Positions 7,721 through 15,947 of a DNA stretch of 64,000 nt are shown piece by piece. This DNA comes from Chloroflexota bacterium (GTDB lineage Bacteria > Chloroflexota > Dehalococcoidia > Lucifugimonadales > GCA-2719675), in assembly GCA_002719675.1 (NCBI GenBank), contig PBID01000003.1, positions 229,497 to 293,496 of the forward strand. The letters are read 5' to 3'. Position 1 is the first letter of the stretch; each line of letters begins with the position of its first letter. The position numbers and the translations under genes were made by a program. The notes below the pieces were generated by a model, which saw only the letters and a list, made by a program, of their open reading frames with translations, was not told the DNA's origin and searched no databases.

Positions 7721-7753
7721 TGATTTGTAGATTTAAATTTGGAGATTCACCAA

Positions 7754-8317
7754 TTGATTGATAAAGAAAAAATCAGGGAATCATTTAGAGAGATTATTAT
7801 TTCTATTGGCGAAAATCCAGATAGAGATGGGTTGTTAGATACTCCTAAAAGGCTAGCTGTTTTATATGAAGAATTATTTTCAGGATTAAAATTAAATCCT
7901 GATGATGTTTTAAGTCAATCTTTTCAAGAACCTAAAAATAGCGATATGATAGGCATTGTGGGGATTCCGTTTTATTCTGTATGTGAGCACCATTTTTTAC
8001 CATTTTGGGGGAATGTTGATGTAGCGTATATTCCTGTTGATAAAATCGTAGGAATTAGCAAAGTAGTTAAGGTTGTAGAAGTTTTATCTAAACGCCCACA
8101 GTTACAAGAAAGATTGGGGACTCAACTTGCTAATTGCATTTTAGATACTTTATCACCTTCAGGTGTAGGGGTTAGGATTGAGGCTGAACATATGTGTATG
8201 TCGATGCGTAATATCAAAAAACCTGGAACAAAAGTAATCACTTTCAATAAGTTAGGTTTGATTGATGAACAGGAATCTTCCCAATTAGAATTTTATGAAA
8301 TATTGAGGAAAAAATAG
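7754..8317 (+). CDS. folE: GTP cyclohydrolase I
   Basis: Opens GTP to 7,8-dihydroneopterin triphosphate, the first step of folate and other pterins and of queuosine synthesis. Zinc and active-site motifs are visible: VCEHHFLPF with the zinc-binding cysteine and histidines, the RPQLQERLG segment, and MCMSMR carrying the second zinc cysteine. The chosen start is TTG 7754, because GGAG at 7741-7744 lies 9 bases upstream; this gives 187 aa (MIDKEK...). A longer frame from TTG 7739 includes the ribosome-binding site itself and is unlikely. QueA at 55124 is another gene that depends on this pathway. The acetyltransferase gene follows one base later, in the same operon. Confidence 0.95.
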   Translation: MIDKEKIRESFREIIISIGENPDRDGLLDTPKRLAVLYEELFSGLKLNPDDVLSQSFQEPKNSDMIGIVGIPFYSVCEHHFLPFWGNVDVAYIPVDKIVGISKVVKVVEVLSKRPQLQERLGTQLANCILDTLSPSGVGVRIEAEHMCMSMRNIKKPGTKVITFNKLGLIDEQESSQLEFYEILRKK

Positions 8318-8318
8318 T

Positions 8319-9284
8319 TTGAGAATTTCTGTTTTTGATCGTTTTGATTCTGTTTATAACGATTGGGAAAAATTAATTGAAAACTCACAGAGTTCACCAT
8401 TCATTTCTGCTTTTTGGCAAAATTTATGGTGGGATAACTTTGGCGAAGGCGACTTAGTCCTGATAAAGATTTTTGATGATCAAGAAGTTATTGGAATAGT
8501 TCCTCTATATTTAAATGGGGATATAGCTAGATTTATTGGTGGTACAGATCTTTTTGATTACCAGGATTTTATATTTAAAAAAGGTTTTGAAGAGAAAGCA
8601 ATTAAAACATTTTTAAGTCATGTAGTTTCATTAAATTGGAATGAAATTGAATTGTTATCAATTCCAGAAGATTCATTAAATATTGAATTACTGGAACGTT
8701 TAAGTAAGGATTATGGATTTTTATTTGAAATTTCTGTCATAGAAACTTCTCCGGTAAAATATTTGCCTGAAACTTGGGATGAATATATTGCCGGACTTTC
8801 AAAGAAAAACCGACATGAACTTAGGCGAAAATTTAAAAGAATACAAAATGAAGGATATGAATTTTATATTTGTGAAGAATCGGATTTGCAAAATTCTTTA
8901 TCTGATTTTTTTAGACTTCATAAATTGAGTAGTGTTGATAAATCAGATTTCATGAGTGCTGAAAGGGAGACATTTTTTACTGAGATCGCAATCAATCATA
9001 TGAAAAACAATCAACTAAGTCTTTCTTTTGTGGAGATGAATGGTGTCCGAGTTGCTTCAAGTTTTTGTTTTGATTATGGTGACTCTACATTTTTATATAA
9101 TAGTGGATATGATAAAGATTTTTCGTCATTTAGTGTTGGTTTTATATGTAACGCATTGGCGATTAAATCATCAATTGATAAAGGGAAAAAAACATTTGAT
9201 TTTTTAAGGGGAGATGAAAGATACAAGTATCATCTTGGCGGTATAGATAAATCTGTTTATAAAATTACTTTGTCTAAAAAATAA
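8319..9284 (+). CDS. GNAT-fold acyltransferase (Acetyltransf_6/CelD-like)
   Basis: A 321-residue cytosolic protein of the CelD/FemAB-like GNAT superfamily. The region from about residue 160 (SKKNRHELRRKFKRI) through the FFRLH, AINHM and FCFDYGD segments to FDFLRGDERYKYHLG at the C-terminus is the double-GNAT pattern shared by CelD/BcsL-type proteins. These often act on surface polysaccharides or lipid-linked sugars. The start is TTG 8319, one base after the folE stop. It sits between folE and an MshA-like glycosyltransferase, 2 bases upstream of the latter. The pairing suggests a joint role in making or decorating a glycoconjugate, by inference. The precise substrate is unknown. Confidence 0.75.
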   Translation: MRISVFDRFDSVYNDWEKLIENSQSSPFISAFWQNLWWDNFGEGDLVLIKIFDDQEVIGIVPLYLNGDIARFIGGTDLFDYQDFIFKKGFEEKAIKTFLSHVVSLNWNEIELLSIPEDSLNIELLERLSKDYGFLFEISVIETSPVKYLPETWDEYIAGLSKKNRHELRRKFKRIQNEGYEFYICEESDLQNSLSDFFRLHKLSSVDKSDFMSAERETFFTEIAINHMKNNQLSLSFVEMNGVRVASSFCFDYGDSTFLYNSGYDKDFSSFSVGFICNALAIKSSIDKGKKTFDFLRGDERYKYHLGGIDKSVYKITLSKK

Positions 9285-9286
9285 AG

Positions 9287-10501
9287 ATGAAAATGAAACG
9301 AGTTGCAATTATTAGCTTTCATTCTTGTCCATGCGGAAAACTTGGCGATAAGGATGTAGGAGGAATGAATGTATACGTTTTAATGCTTTCAAAATATCTT
9401 GGACATCTTGGATTTGATGTAGATATTTTTACTAGAAATCACGACGATTGTATTTATCCACAGATAGGTAATATTGAACCACGAGTTAGAGTAATTCATA
9501 TAGAAGTTGCCCACCCAAATACTAGCAAGATTGAGCTATATAATTACGTAGATCAATTTGTGTTAAACGTTAAAAATTTTTCTGATAACAATATGATTAG
9601 TTATAATTTAATTCATTCGCATTATTGGTTGTCAGGATGTGTTGGAGAAAAATTAAGCGATGCTTGGGGAATAAATCATTTATTAAATTTTCATACTACA
9701 TCAAAGGCTAAATCAGATGTAGATATTGTTGAAGAAAATGAAACAGTTAGAAATCTAATGGAAGAAAAACTTTTTTTCTCTTCAGATGCGATAGTTACGT
9801 CAACTTCACAAGAAATTAACGAGCTACAAGAATATTATAGAGGAAGTCCTAAAAAAAGTTATGTAATAATTCCTGGCGTGGATTTGTCAACTTTTTATCC
9901 TGTTGAAAAGTCTTTTGCAAAAAATCAGCTTTCTATAGAAGAAGATTTTGTTATTTTATTTGTAGGCAGATTGGATCCAATAAAGGGAATTGATTTATTG
10001 ATAGAATCTTTTTCTCAGATTCAACATCTCAAATTTTCAAGACTATTAATCGTAGGGGGTACCAAAAATGAAGATGATAATTCGTATTTTACAAAAATGA
10101 AGAATTTGACTAAACATTTTGGGATTGAAGAAAAAGTTAGTTTTGAAGGTAGTGTCAATCAGAATGATTTATATTTGTACTATAACGCTGCTGATGTTTG
10201 TGTTGTTACGTCTCATTACGAGAGTTTTGGGTTAACGATTTTAGAATCTATGGCGTGTAAAACACCAGTTATATCAACTCCGGTTGGAGCCTCCAAAAAC
10301 TTGATTGAAGATGGTGAAACTGGATTTTTGGTTAATGTGAGGTCTGCTAATGAGCTGTCAAAAAAAATTGAACATCTTCTGAAAGATTCAGTTTTAGGTT
10401 CGAAAATAGGGTTAAATTCGTATGGTTTGGTTAAGAAAATGAGTTGGTCAGAAATGGCATTAAAATTTTCAGAGGTGTATGAATCTTTTTTGAAGAAGTG
10501 A
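9287..10501 (+). CDS. GT4 glycosyltransferase, MshA/sucrose-phosphate-synthase-like
   Basis: A 404-residue retaining glycosyltransferase of GT-B fold. The N-terminal part has the glycine-rich acceptor loop KLGDKDVGGMNVYV and a HSHYW element. The C-terminal donor domain has FVGRLDPIKGIDLL and the EX7E nucleotide-sugar motif ESFGLTILE. The opening HSCPCGKLGDKDVGG is typical of the MshA and sucrose-phosphate-synthase subgroup, which moves GlcNAc or glucose to inositol phosphate or fructose phosphate. Together with ino1 (38047) and an inositol monophosphatase (21423), an inositol-linked acceptor is plausible but not shown. Cytosolic. The gene ends with TGA and closes the folE operon. Confidence 0.85.
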   Translation: MKMKRVAIISFHSCPCGKLGDKDVGGMNVYVLMLSKYLGHLGFDVDIFTRNHDDCIYPQIGNIEPRVRVIHIEVAHPNTSKIELYNYVDQFVLNVKNFSDNNMISYNLIHSHYWLSGCVGEKLSDAWGINHLLNFHTTSKAKSDVDIVEENETVRNLMEEKLFFSSDAIVTSTSQEINELQEYYRGSPKKSYVIIPGVDLSTFYPVEKSFAKNQLSIEEDFVILFVGRLDPIKGIDLLIESFSQIQHLKFSRLLIVGGTKNEDDNSYFTKMKNLTKHFGIEEKVSFEGSVNQNDLYLYYNAADVCVVTSHYESFGLTILESMACKTPVISTPVGASKNLIEDGETGFLVNVRSANELSKKIEHLLKDSVLGSKIGLNSYGLVKKMSWSEMALKFSEVYESFLKK

Positions 10502-10574
10502 TTTTCGGAAGAATTAAGGCAGTCTTATAAGTGCCATTATCTTAATATCTGTTAAATTTTTGAATGAAATATAT

Positions 10575-11651
10575 CTAAAGAAATTTAATACATATTGGTT
10601 TAGGGGTTTTAATCATTTCTCCTGTTTCAGTTAAATTGCCTGTAGTTTTATCTACTGAATACACAATTATTGAATTAGAATCTTGATTTGCAGCAAAGAG
10701 AAAATCATCATCTGGGGTTAAAGCAAAATTTCTTGGAATTTCGCCTTTAGTAGAAAATGTATTCATTCCTTCTATTGCTCCGGTTAATTGATCAATTTTT
10801 GCTAAGAAAATGCTATGATGTCCTCTATTTGAGCCATATAAAAATTTTCCATTTTTTTGAACATGAATATCAGCAGTTGTATTAATTCCTGAGAATGATG
10901 CCGGAACTGTAGAAATGGTATTAATTGGAGTTAAAGTACCATTTGATTTATAAGAAAGTGAGGTAATAGTCGAATTTAATTCATTAATGACATATGCAAA
11001 TTTATGGTTAGGGTGAAAATCAAAATGTCGTGGTCCTGCGCCAGGTTGTAGAGAAACAGATGATTTTGAAAGAAAAGAAATTTTGCCAGTTAGATGTTCT
11101 ATTTTATATACTAAAAGTTTATCAATGCCAAGGTCTGCTGCTATAGCATATTTGTTTTCTGGTGATATCGTGAAAGAATGTGCATGAGGACCTTTTTGTC
11201 TTTCAAGATTAATCCCTTGTCCTTGATGTTGAGCAAAATCTGTCATATTTCCTAAAGAACCATCAGAATCAAGAGTGAAGACGCAAACGCTTCCGCTATT
11301 ATAATTAGCTACGAAACAATGTTTTCCTGTTTGGTCGATGCTTATATGGCATGGAGATGAGCCATTAGTAGATTTAGTATTCATTGAAGTTAATTTTTTT
11401 GAGATAGGATCAATTTTAAATGAAGTAATAGTTCCATTGTCAATTTCATTGATTGAATATAAAGATTTTTTAGATGGATGTATTGTTAAAAATGAGGGAT
11501 TTATACCAGCACTAAAATCATTTATAAATTTTGTTGAATTTGTTTTTCTACTAAATTCAAATAATGTAATTCCGTTTTTTCTAGGTTCTACTGTAGTAAA
11601 TGAAGTAGATTCCGTATAACTTCCAACATAGAAATAGTAATTTTCTTTCAT
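10575..11651 (-). CDS. Lactonase, 7-bladed beta-propeller (6-phosphogluconolactonase-like)
   Basis: A 358-residue protein of the lactonase (YbhE/Pgl) family, which hydrolyses 6-phosphogluconolactone in the pentose phosphate pathway or related lactones. Repeated propeller blades show as NPSFLTIHPSKKSLY, SPCHISIDQTGKHCFVANYNSGS, GPRHFDFHPNHKFAYVINEL and PRNFALTPDDDFLFAANQ, evenly spaced by about 50 residues. ATG 11651 is chosen because AAGGA lies 7 bases before it. The longer frame from 11720 would overlap the upstream GNAT gene and lacks such a signal. No zwf or gnd is in the window, so the exact lactone is uncertain. It is the last gene of the minus-strand run that begins near 21.2 kb. Confidence 0.85.
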   Translation of the reverse strand: MKENYYFYVGSYTESTSFTTVEPRKNGITLFEFSRKTNSTKFINDFSAGINPSFLTIHPSKKSLYSINEIDNGTITSFKIDPISKKLTSMNTKSTNGSSPCHISIDQTGKHCFVANYNSGSVCVFTLDSDGSLGNMTDFAQHQGQGINLERQKGPHAHSFTISPENKYAIAADLGIDKLLVYKIEHLTGKISFLSKSSVSLQPGAGPRHFDFHPNHKFAYVINELNSTITSLSYKSNGTLTPINTISTVPASFSGINTTADIHVQKNGKFLYGSNRGHHSIFLAKIDQLTGAIEGMNTFSTKGEIPRNFALTPDDDFLFAANQDSNSIIVYSVDKTTGNLTETGEMIKTPKPICIKFL

Positions 11652-11703
11652 TAAATTTTCCTTTAAGTGGTTGTTTGGGGAAATAATAGATCCATTTTTT
11701 CTC

Positions 11704-12609
11704 TTAAAGTATTTTTTCAAACCAAATTGTAGAAAAATATTTTTTGAATTCTAAGGCAGTATAAAGTTTTATAGCACGGAGATTAGCTTCGTCAACTTCC
11801 AACGTAATTGTTTTAATCTTATTGGATTTAAGATAGTTCATTCCTGCTAATACTGTAATTTTACCTATCCCTAGATTTTGAAATTTTGGATGCACTCCTA
11901 TCATACCTATTTTGCCAATATTTTTATTGAATATTTGTGTCCAATTGAAGCTGATAAATTCATTATTTTTTTTAAGTATTACAATATCATTGAGGTTATG
12001 ATTCGATGAATAAATTGAATGGATAATTTCTTCTACTGTATTTGGACAAAATCCCCATTCTTTTTCGAATGATTTATTTAAAATATCAGTAAATTTTTTT
12101 TCATCACCTATTTGTAGTGATCCTAATTGGATACTATCGGGTATTTCAACAGATTGTAAAATTTTTGAATCATGGATTAAATTAGAGTATTTTCTTATTT
12201 TTTTAAATCCTAATTGAATTAATATTTTTTGTATTTGGGTATCAAATTCCTCGGTTTGAATATTCATAGTTTGAATATTCATTTTCTTTAAATAATTTAT
12301 GTTTGTCTGAATTAATTTAATTGAATCAGGTTTTGAAAATTGTTGTCTATCGATTCCAATGAATGTTACAGCCCTAGAAATTTTTTGCTCAATATTTGTT
12401 GCAGAAATTCCAGTTAAAGCATTGTTATTCTTCATTGAAAAGAATTTTTTTGGTCTTAAAGAACTAGTTTGATATAAGTTGTCTAAAATGGGATGGGGTA
12501 GTTTTTCAGGCCATTGAGATCTATAAAGATTTTTTAAAAAAGAATCCCAAATCTTTGGATTAATTGGGGCTAAGTTTGTAACTTCCAAATCATTTTTTTC
12601 GTTTGTCAT
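11704..12609 (-). CDS. GNAT family N-acetyltransferase (tandem GNAT)
   Basis: A 301-residue acetyltransferase. The C-terminal half (about 155-301) has a clear acetyl-CoA site: IGMIGVHPKFQNLGIGK, then TLEVDEANLRAIKLYTALEFK, the V-x-P-x3-Q-x2-G-IG and NxxAxxLY elements of GNAT. The N-terminal half looks like a degenerate second GNAT domain, as in MshD-type proteins. A direct tandem duplication encodes MNIQT twice (about 12252-12281), between the two halves. MshD (mycothiol synthase) is conceivable given the MshA-like enzyme at 9287, but no cysteine ligase MshC is seen, so no specific substrate is assigned. Cytosolic, in the minus-strand operon. Confidence 0.75.
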   Translation of the reverse strand: MTNEKNDLEVTNLAPINPKIWDSFLKNLYRSQWPEKLPHPILDNLYQTSSLRPKKFFSMKNNNALTGISATNIEQKISRAVTFIGIDRQQFSKPDSIKLIQTNINYLKKMNIQTMNIQTEEFDTQIQKILIQLGFKKIRKYSNLIHDSKILQSVEIPDSIQLGSLQIGDEKKFTDILNKSFEKEWGFCPNTVEEIIHSIYSSNHNLNDIVILKKNNEFISFNWTQIFNKNIGKIGMIGVHPKFQNLGIGKITVLAGMNYLKSNKIKTITLEVDEANLRAIKLYTALEFKKYFSTIWFEKIL

Positions 12610-12625
12610 TAACTTTTACCTGAGG

Positions 12626-13039
12626 TTAAGCAATATTTTCGCCGAAGATAATTTTTGGAGTAATTTCAATTATAATGAAGTCTATCTTTTTAAGAGCTTC
12701 TTTTGAATATTGTTGGCCATCTTCTTTGCCTCTGTATGAGATAGACATTGTCTCAACAATTTCTTTAATATTTTGGGAATGTAATTTTGCAATACCGGAA
12801 ATTTGTACGTATTTGTGAGAAGAATCAGATTGACATACGCAGATTCCAACATTTGGATTTTGCTTAATGTTTTTGATTTTTACAGATGTTTTTTCTGATG
12901 CGACGATAATTTTATTTGAGTCATATAAATGCCAAACAGGAGTCATGTGAGTCGTGCCATCTGGCCTTATAGTAGTAATAATTGCTATTAGCGGTTTCTT
13001 AAGAAAGGAATCTATTTCTTTTTTAGTCATTTTGCTCAA
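12626..13039 (-). CDS. PPOX-class (F420/FMN split-barrel) oxidoreductase
   Basis: A 137-residue split beta-barrel flavin/deazaflavin-binding protein of the pyridoxamine-5'-phosphate-oxidase-like superfamily. The pattern IAIITTIRPDGTTHMTPVWHLYD near the N-terminus, KTSVKIKNIKQNPNVGICV in the middle and YVQISGIAKL thereafter is that of the F420-dependent TIGR03618-type group. The NADPH-F420 reductase at 22469 makes F420 use plausible. The start is TTG 13039 with AAGGA upstream; ATG 13030 is an alternative. The physiological substrate is unknown; relatives act on biliverdin or nitro compounds. Confidence 0.85.
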   Translation of the reverse strand: MSKMTKKEIDSFLKKPLIAIITTIRPDGTTHMTPVWHLYDSNKIIVASEKTSVKIKNIKQNPNVGICVCQSDSSHKYVQISGIAKLHSQNIKEIVETMSISYRGKEDGQQYSKEALKKIDFIIIEITPKIIFGENIA

Positions 13040-13067
13040 TTGATTAAGTTCCTTTTTTAGTTTTCAA

Positions 13068-13736
13068 TTAAATATTTTTCAATTTTGATTCAATTGTTTC
13101 CCAAATTATTTTACTAATTTTTGTTTTGGTTAAATCTGCATTAATTATTTTCCATCTTTCAGGGTCATTTTTTGCCAGTTCAAGGTATCCGTTTCGGACT
13201 CTGTTAAGGAATTCATTTGATTCAGTTTCAAATCTTACTCCTTCTGTTTCCCTTTGATTGGACGATTCATTCAGGCTAAATTCCATTTGATAAGAGCCTA
13301 ATCTTTCAATTCCAGTGGAAGGATTGAAGTCTAGTAAAAATGTAATATCTGGCATAATATTTTGAGTTGCTAAATTGTTAATTAATTTTATTTTATTTAA
13401 ATCAAGCTGCCTACCATATCCTTGATAAGCTGTAGTTGAATCTACATATCTGTCACAAATAACAACTTTATTTGACTTCATTAGTTTTTGTAATTTGTTG
13501 GTTATCAAGTCTGCTCTAGCAGCAGAAAACATAAACAATTCAGTAATTTCAGATAAATGTTCAGAGTCATCTAAGCTGCCTTTTAAAAGTTTTCTGATTT
13601 TTAAGCCTAATTTTGTTGTGCCTGGTTCTTGTATAGACACAACATCAAAAGAATTTTTCTCTAGTGTGTTTTTTAATATTTCGATTTGAGTTGTTTTGCC
13701 AGTGCCTTCACAACCTTCAAAAGATATGAAAAACAA
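13068..13736 (-). CDS. tmk: Thymidylate kinase
   Basis: Phosphorylates dTMP to dTDP for DNA synthesis. The P-loop GCEGTGKTTQ is at residues 8-17, and the substrate motif CDRYVDSTTAYQGYGR contains the family DR(Y) signature. At 222 aa the length is normal. The LID region (about 150-175) is longer and contains several Glu/Ser/Asn residues. The start at ATG 13736 (MFFISFEG) matches the family's usual N-terminus. It follows the R3H ATPase gene by about 45 bases on the same strand. In many Gram-positive-type genomes tmk neighbours holB; that is not the case here. Confidence 0.95.
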   Translation of the reverse strand: MFFISFEGCEGTGKTTQIEILKNTLEKNSFDVVSIQEPGTTKLGLKIRKLLKGSLDDSEHLSEITELFMFSAARADLITNKLQKLMKSNKVVICDRYVDSTTAYQGYGRQLDLNKIKLINNLATQNIMPDITFLLDFNPSTGIERLGSYQMEFSLNESSNQRETEGVRFETESNEFLNRVRNGYLELAKNDPERWKIINADLTKTKISKIIWETIESKLKNI

Positions 13737-13781
13737 ATTTTACTCCCAATCAGGTAATCTATATTATTTTTTATATAGGTA

Positions 13782-15347
13782 TTAAGGATTATATATTATT
13801 ACTTTTCTGTTAGGCTCGTTTCCAGCACTTGCCGATAATAATCCCTGTTTTTTTATTAGTTCGTGTTGTAATTTTCTGATATGTGATCCTTGGGGATTTA
13901 ATTCAACTTTTGAGAATCCGTTTTCTATTTTAGAGACGCCATTTTTAGCATCCGCCATTGCTATATTAGATTCGTGTTCGTGAGAATTTTGTTGAATATT
14001 TTTGTTTCTAAGAATAGCCGTGAGAAATTGTTGAATTTGTATCGCTGTATTTTTTCTTAAAACATATACTGGTTTTTCTTTTTTTTCTGCTTCTGAAAGA
14101 GCCTTAGTTCGTCTTTTATAGAAATGTTTTGTTGTTACAATTAAATCAGATTCTTCCATTGTGGAGACTATTTTGAAAGGGCCGTAAGAGTTTATTATGC
14201 ATTGTTCTAGTTTCCCTTTGTTAACCCCGTAGGGTAATATTTTTATATTTTTTAAGGCAAGACTTTCTGTTTCGGAAGTATTTGAAAGTTTAGGAAAAGA
14301 TTCATTTGATTTGGTGAGCATTTTTTGAGATGTTTCAACTTGGAGGGTGGGTTTTGTTGTTTGAATTTCTCCAGATTCGTTAATCTTTCGGACTTCAGGG
14401 GTATATTTATTTCCTCTGAGCAGGGTGTCTACTACATCTGATACATTTTCGTGGATTATTAATTCATTCCATCCTTGTATTTCAACTAGGATTTCAAAAG
14501 TTGGAGGAGAAGTGCGCTCTAATACTGTTTTTTGAGATCCACGCCTTCTAGCTTCTATATCTCCAAGGGTAACAGTTTCAATACCACCTATTAGGTCTGA
14601 TAATGTTGGGTTAAGTATTAGATTATGTAATGTATTTCCGTGAGCTGTTGCAACTAACTGAACTCCTCTTTCAGCAATTGTTCTTGAAGCTTCAGCTTCA
14701 AGTTCTGTTCCTATTTCGTCAATTACGATTACTTCTGGCATATGGTTTTCAACAGCTTCAATCATTACTGAATGTTGTTTTTCAGGTGTTTTAACTTGCA
14801 TCCTTCTAGATCTTCCAATAGATGGGTGAGGTATATCTCCATCTCCTGCTATTTCATTAGAGGTGTCAACTATCACTACTCTTTTATTTCCAGTATCAGA
14901 TAGGACGCGAGCAATTTCTCTTAACATGGTGGTTTTTCCAACGCCTGGAGGTCCTAACAAAAGTATACTTTTACCTGTCATTATCAAATCTTCGATGATG
15001 TTGATTGTTCCAAATACAGCTCGTCCAATTCTAATGGTTAGACCAACTATTTTTTCATTTCTATTTTTGATCGCAGAAATTCTATGAAGAGTTCTTTCTA
15101 TTCCTGCTCTATTGTCGTTGCCAAATTGACTGATATTTTCTATAACATGATCTATATCATTACTGGTAATTTCTTTTTCACCTAATTGATAACTTGAACC
15201 TAAAAATCGTGCTTCTGGAGGCCTTCCCAAGTCCATCACAATTTCTAAAAGTTCATCAATGTTTTCGTGTTTGGGTATTGAGCTGATTATCCAATCCGGA
15301 AGCCTTGTTTGTATTGCTTTTAAATCGTTAAATGTTTGCTTCTGCAT
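13782..15347 (-). CDS. R3H-domain AAA ATPase (SpoIIIAA/Ycf45-like)
   Basis: A 521-residue cytosolic ATPase related to the SpoIIIAA/Ycf45 family of secretion-ATPase-like P-loop proteins. Walker A GPPGVGKTTM is at residues 132-141, Walker B VIVIDEIGTE at about 206-215, followed by an arginine-rich LGDIEARRRGSQKT segment. The linker from about 320 to 365 is low in complexity. The C-terminus holds an R3H single-stranded nucleic-acid-binding domain with Arg491-x3-His495 and EPNRKVIIY. Its cellular role is unknown; Ycf45-like proteins occur in Chloroflexota and cyanobacteria. It overlaps pdxT by one base and lies upstream of tmk, so it is expressed with housekeeping genes. Sporulation is not implied. 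Confidence 0.85.
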   Translation of the reverse strand: MQKQTFNDLKAIQTRLPDWIISSIPKHENIDELLEIVMDLGRPPEARFLGSSYQLGEKEITSNDIDHVIENISQFGNDNRAGIERTLHRISAIKNRNEKIVGLTIRIGRAVFGTINIIEDLIMTGKSILLLGPPGVGKTTMLREIARVLSDTGNKRVVIVDTSNEIAGDGDIPHPSIGRSRRMQVKTPEKQHSVMIEAVENHMPEVIVIDEIGTELEAEASRTIAERGVQLVATAHGNTLHNLILNPTLSDLIGGIETVTLGDIEARRRGSQKTVLERTSPPTFEILVEIQGWNELIIHENVSDVVDTLLRGNKYTPEVRKINESGEIQTTKPTLQVETSQKMLTKSNESFPKLSNTSETESLALKNIKILPYGVNKGKLEQCIINSYGPFKIVSTMEESDLIVTTKHFYKRRTKALSEAEKKEKPVYVLRKNTAIQIQQFLTAILRNKNIQQNSHEHESNIAMADAKNGVSKIENGFSKVELNPQGSHIRKLQHELIKKQGLLSASAGNEPNRKVIIYNP

Positions 15348-15943
15348 TAGTTATTGTCGTTTGAAATTTGATTTTTGACCATTTTAATAAAATATTCGTG
15401 GATTCTGGTGTCAGGTGTTAATTCTGGATGAAATGAACTTGCGAGTAAGTTTTTTTCTCTTACTAGAACAGGGTTGTCATCATTAAGTTTACCTAAAACT
15501 TCTACACCTTCACCTATTTGAATAAACATGGGAGCCCTGATGAAGATTCCTCTGTATTTTGGATGACCTATTGCTTTGATTTCGATGTTTTCTTCAAAGC
15601 TGTCTATTTGCCTGCCAAAAGCATTTCGGCTTACAACAGTATTCATTAATTTTAACGGAGTAGGTCTTTTATCTGTGAGAGAATTTGCAAGCATAATCAT
15701 ACCGGCACAAGTGCCCCAGATTGGCATGCCAGATTTAGCTTTTGTAATGATAGAATTTTTGATATCAAAAATATTTAGTAATTGTGCGATAGTAGTAGAT
15801 TCACCGCCTGGTATTATTAAACCGTCAATGTCCTCTAACTGCTCAGGCAGTCTGATTTCAACTGCATCGATGTCGAGATTGGTTAACATTAGCTTATGTT
15901 CGGCAAAATCACCTTGAACAGCTAATATGCCAATTTTTAGCAA
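15347..15943 (-). CDS. pdxT: Pyridoxal 5'-phosphate synthase glutaminase subunit
   Basis: The class I glutaminase that supplies ammonia to PdxS for de novo pyridoxal phosphate. The oxyanion and substrate loop IPGGESTTI is at about residues 44-52, the nucleophile is Cys79 in WGTCAGM, and the His-x-Glu pair is in SFHPELTPD near the C-terminus. Normal length, 198 aa. It lies 4 bases downstream of pdxS, so the two subunits are co-expressed. Its last base overlaps the start codon of the R3H ATPase gene. Confidence 0.97.
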   Translation of the reverse strand: MLKIGILAVQGDFAEHKLMLTNLDIDAVEIRLPEQLEDIDGLIIPGGESTTIAQLLNIFDIKNSIITKAKSGMPIWGTCAGMIMLANSLTDKRPTPLKLMNTVVSRNAFGRQIDSFEENIEIKAIGHPKYRGIFIRAPMFIQIGEGVEVLGKLNDDNPVLVREKNLLASSFHPELTPDTRIHEYFIKMVKNQISNDNN

Positions 15944-15947
15944 ATTA

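Noticed and set aside
9454-9462. Perfect DnaA-box-like TTATCCACA
   Set aside because: Lies inside the MshA-like glycosyltransferase gene as a single copy; no cluster, no AT-rich unwinding region and no dnaA nearby.
10502-10574. GGCA...TGCC hairpin-like element after the glycosyltransferase gene as terminator
   Set aside because: The stem is only four base pairs around a 10-base loop with no following T-run, so it does not qualify as an intrinsic terminator.
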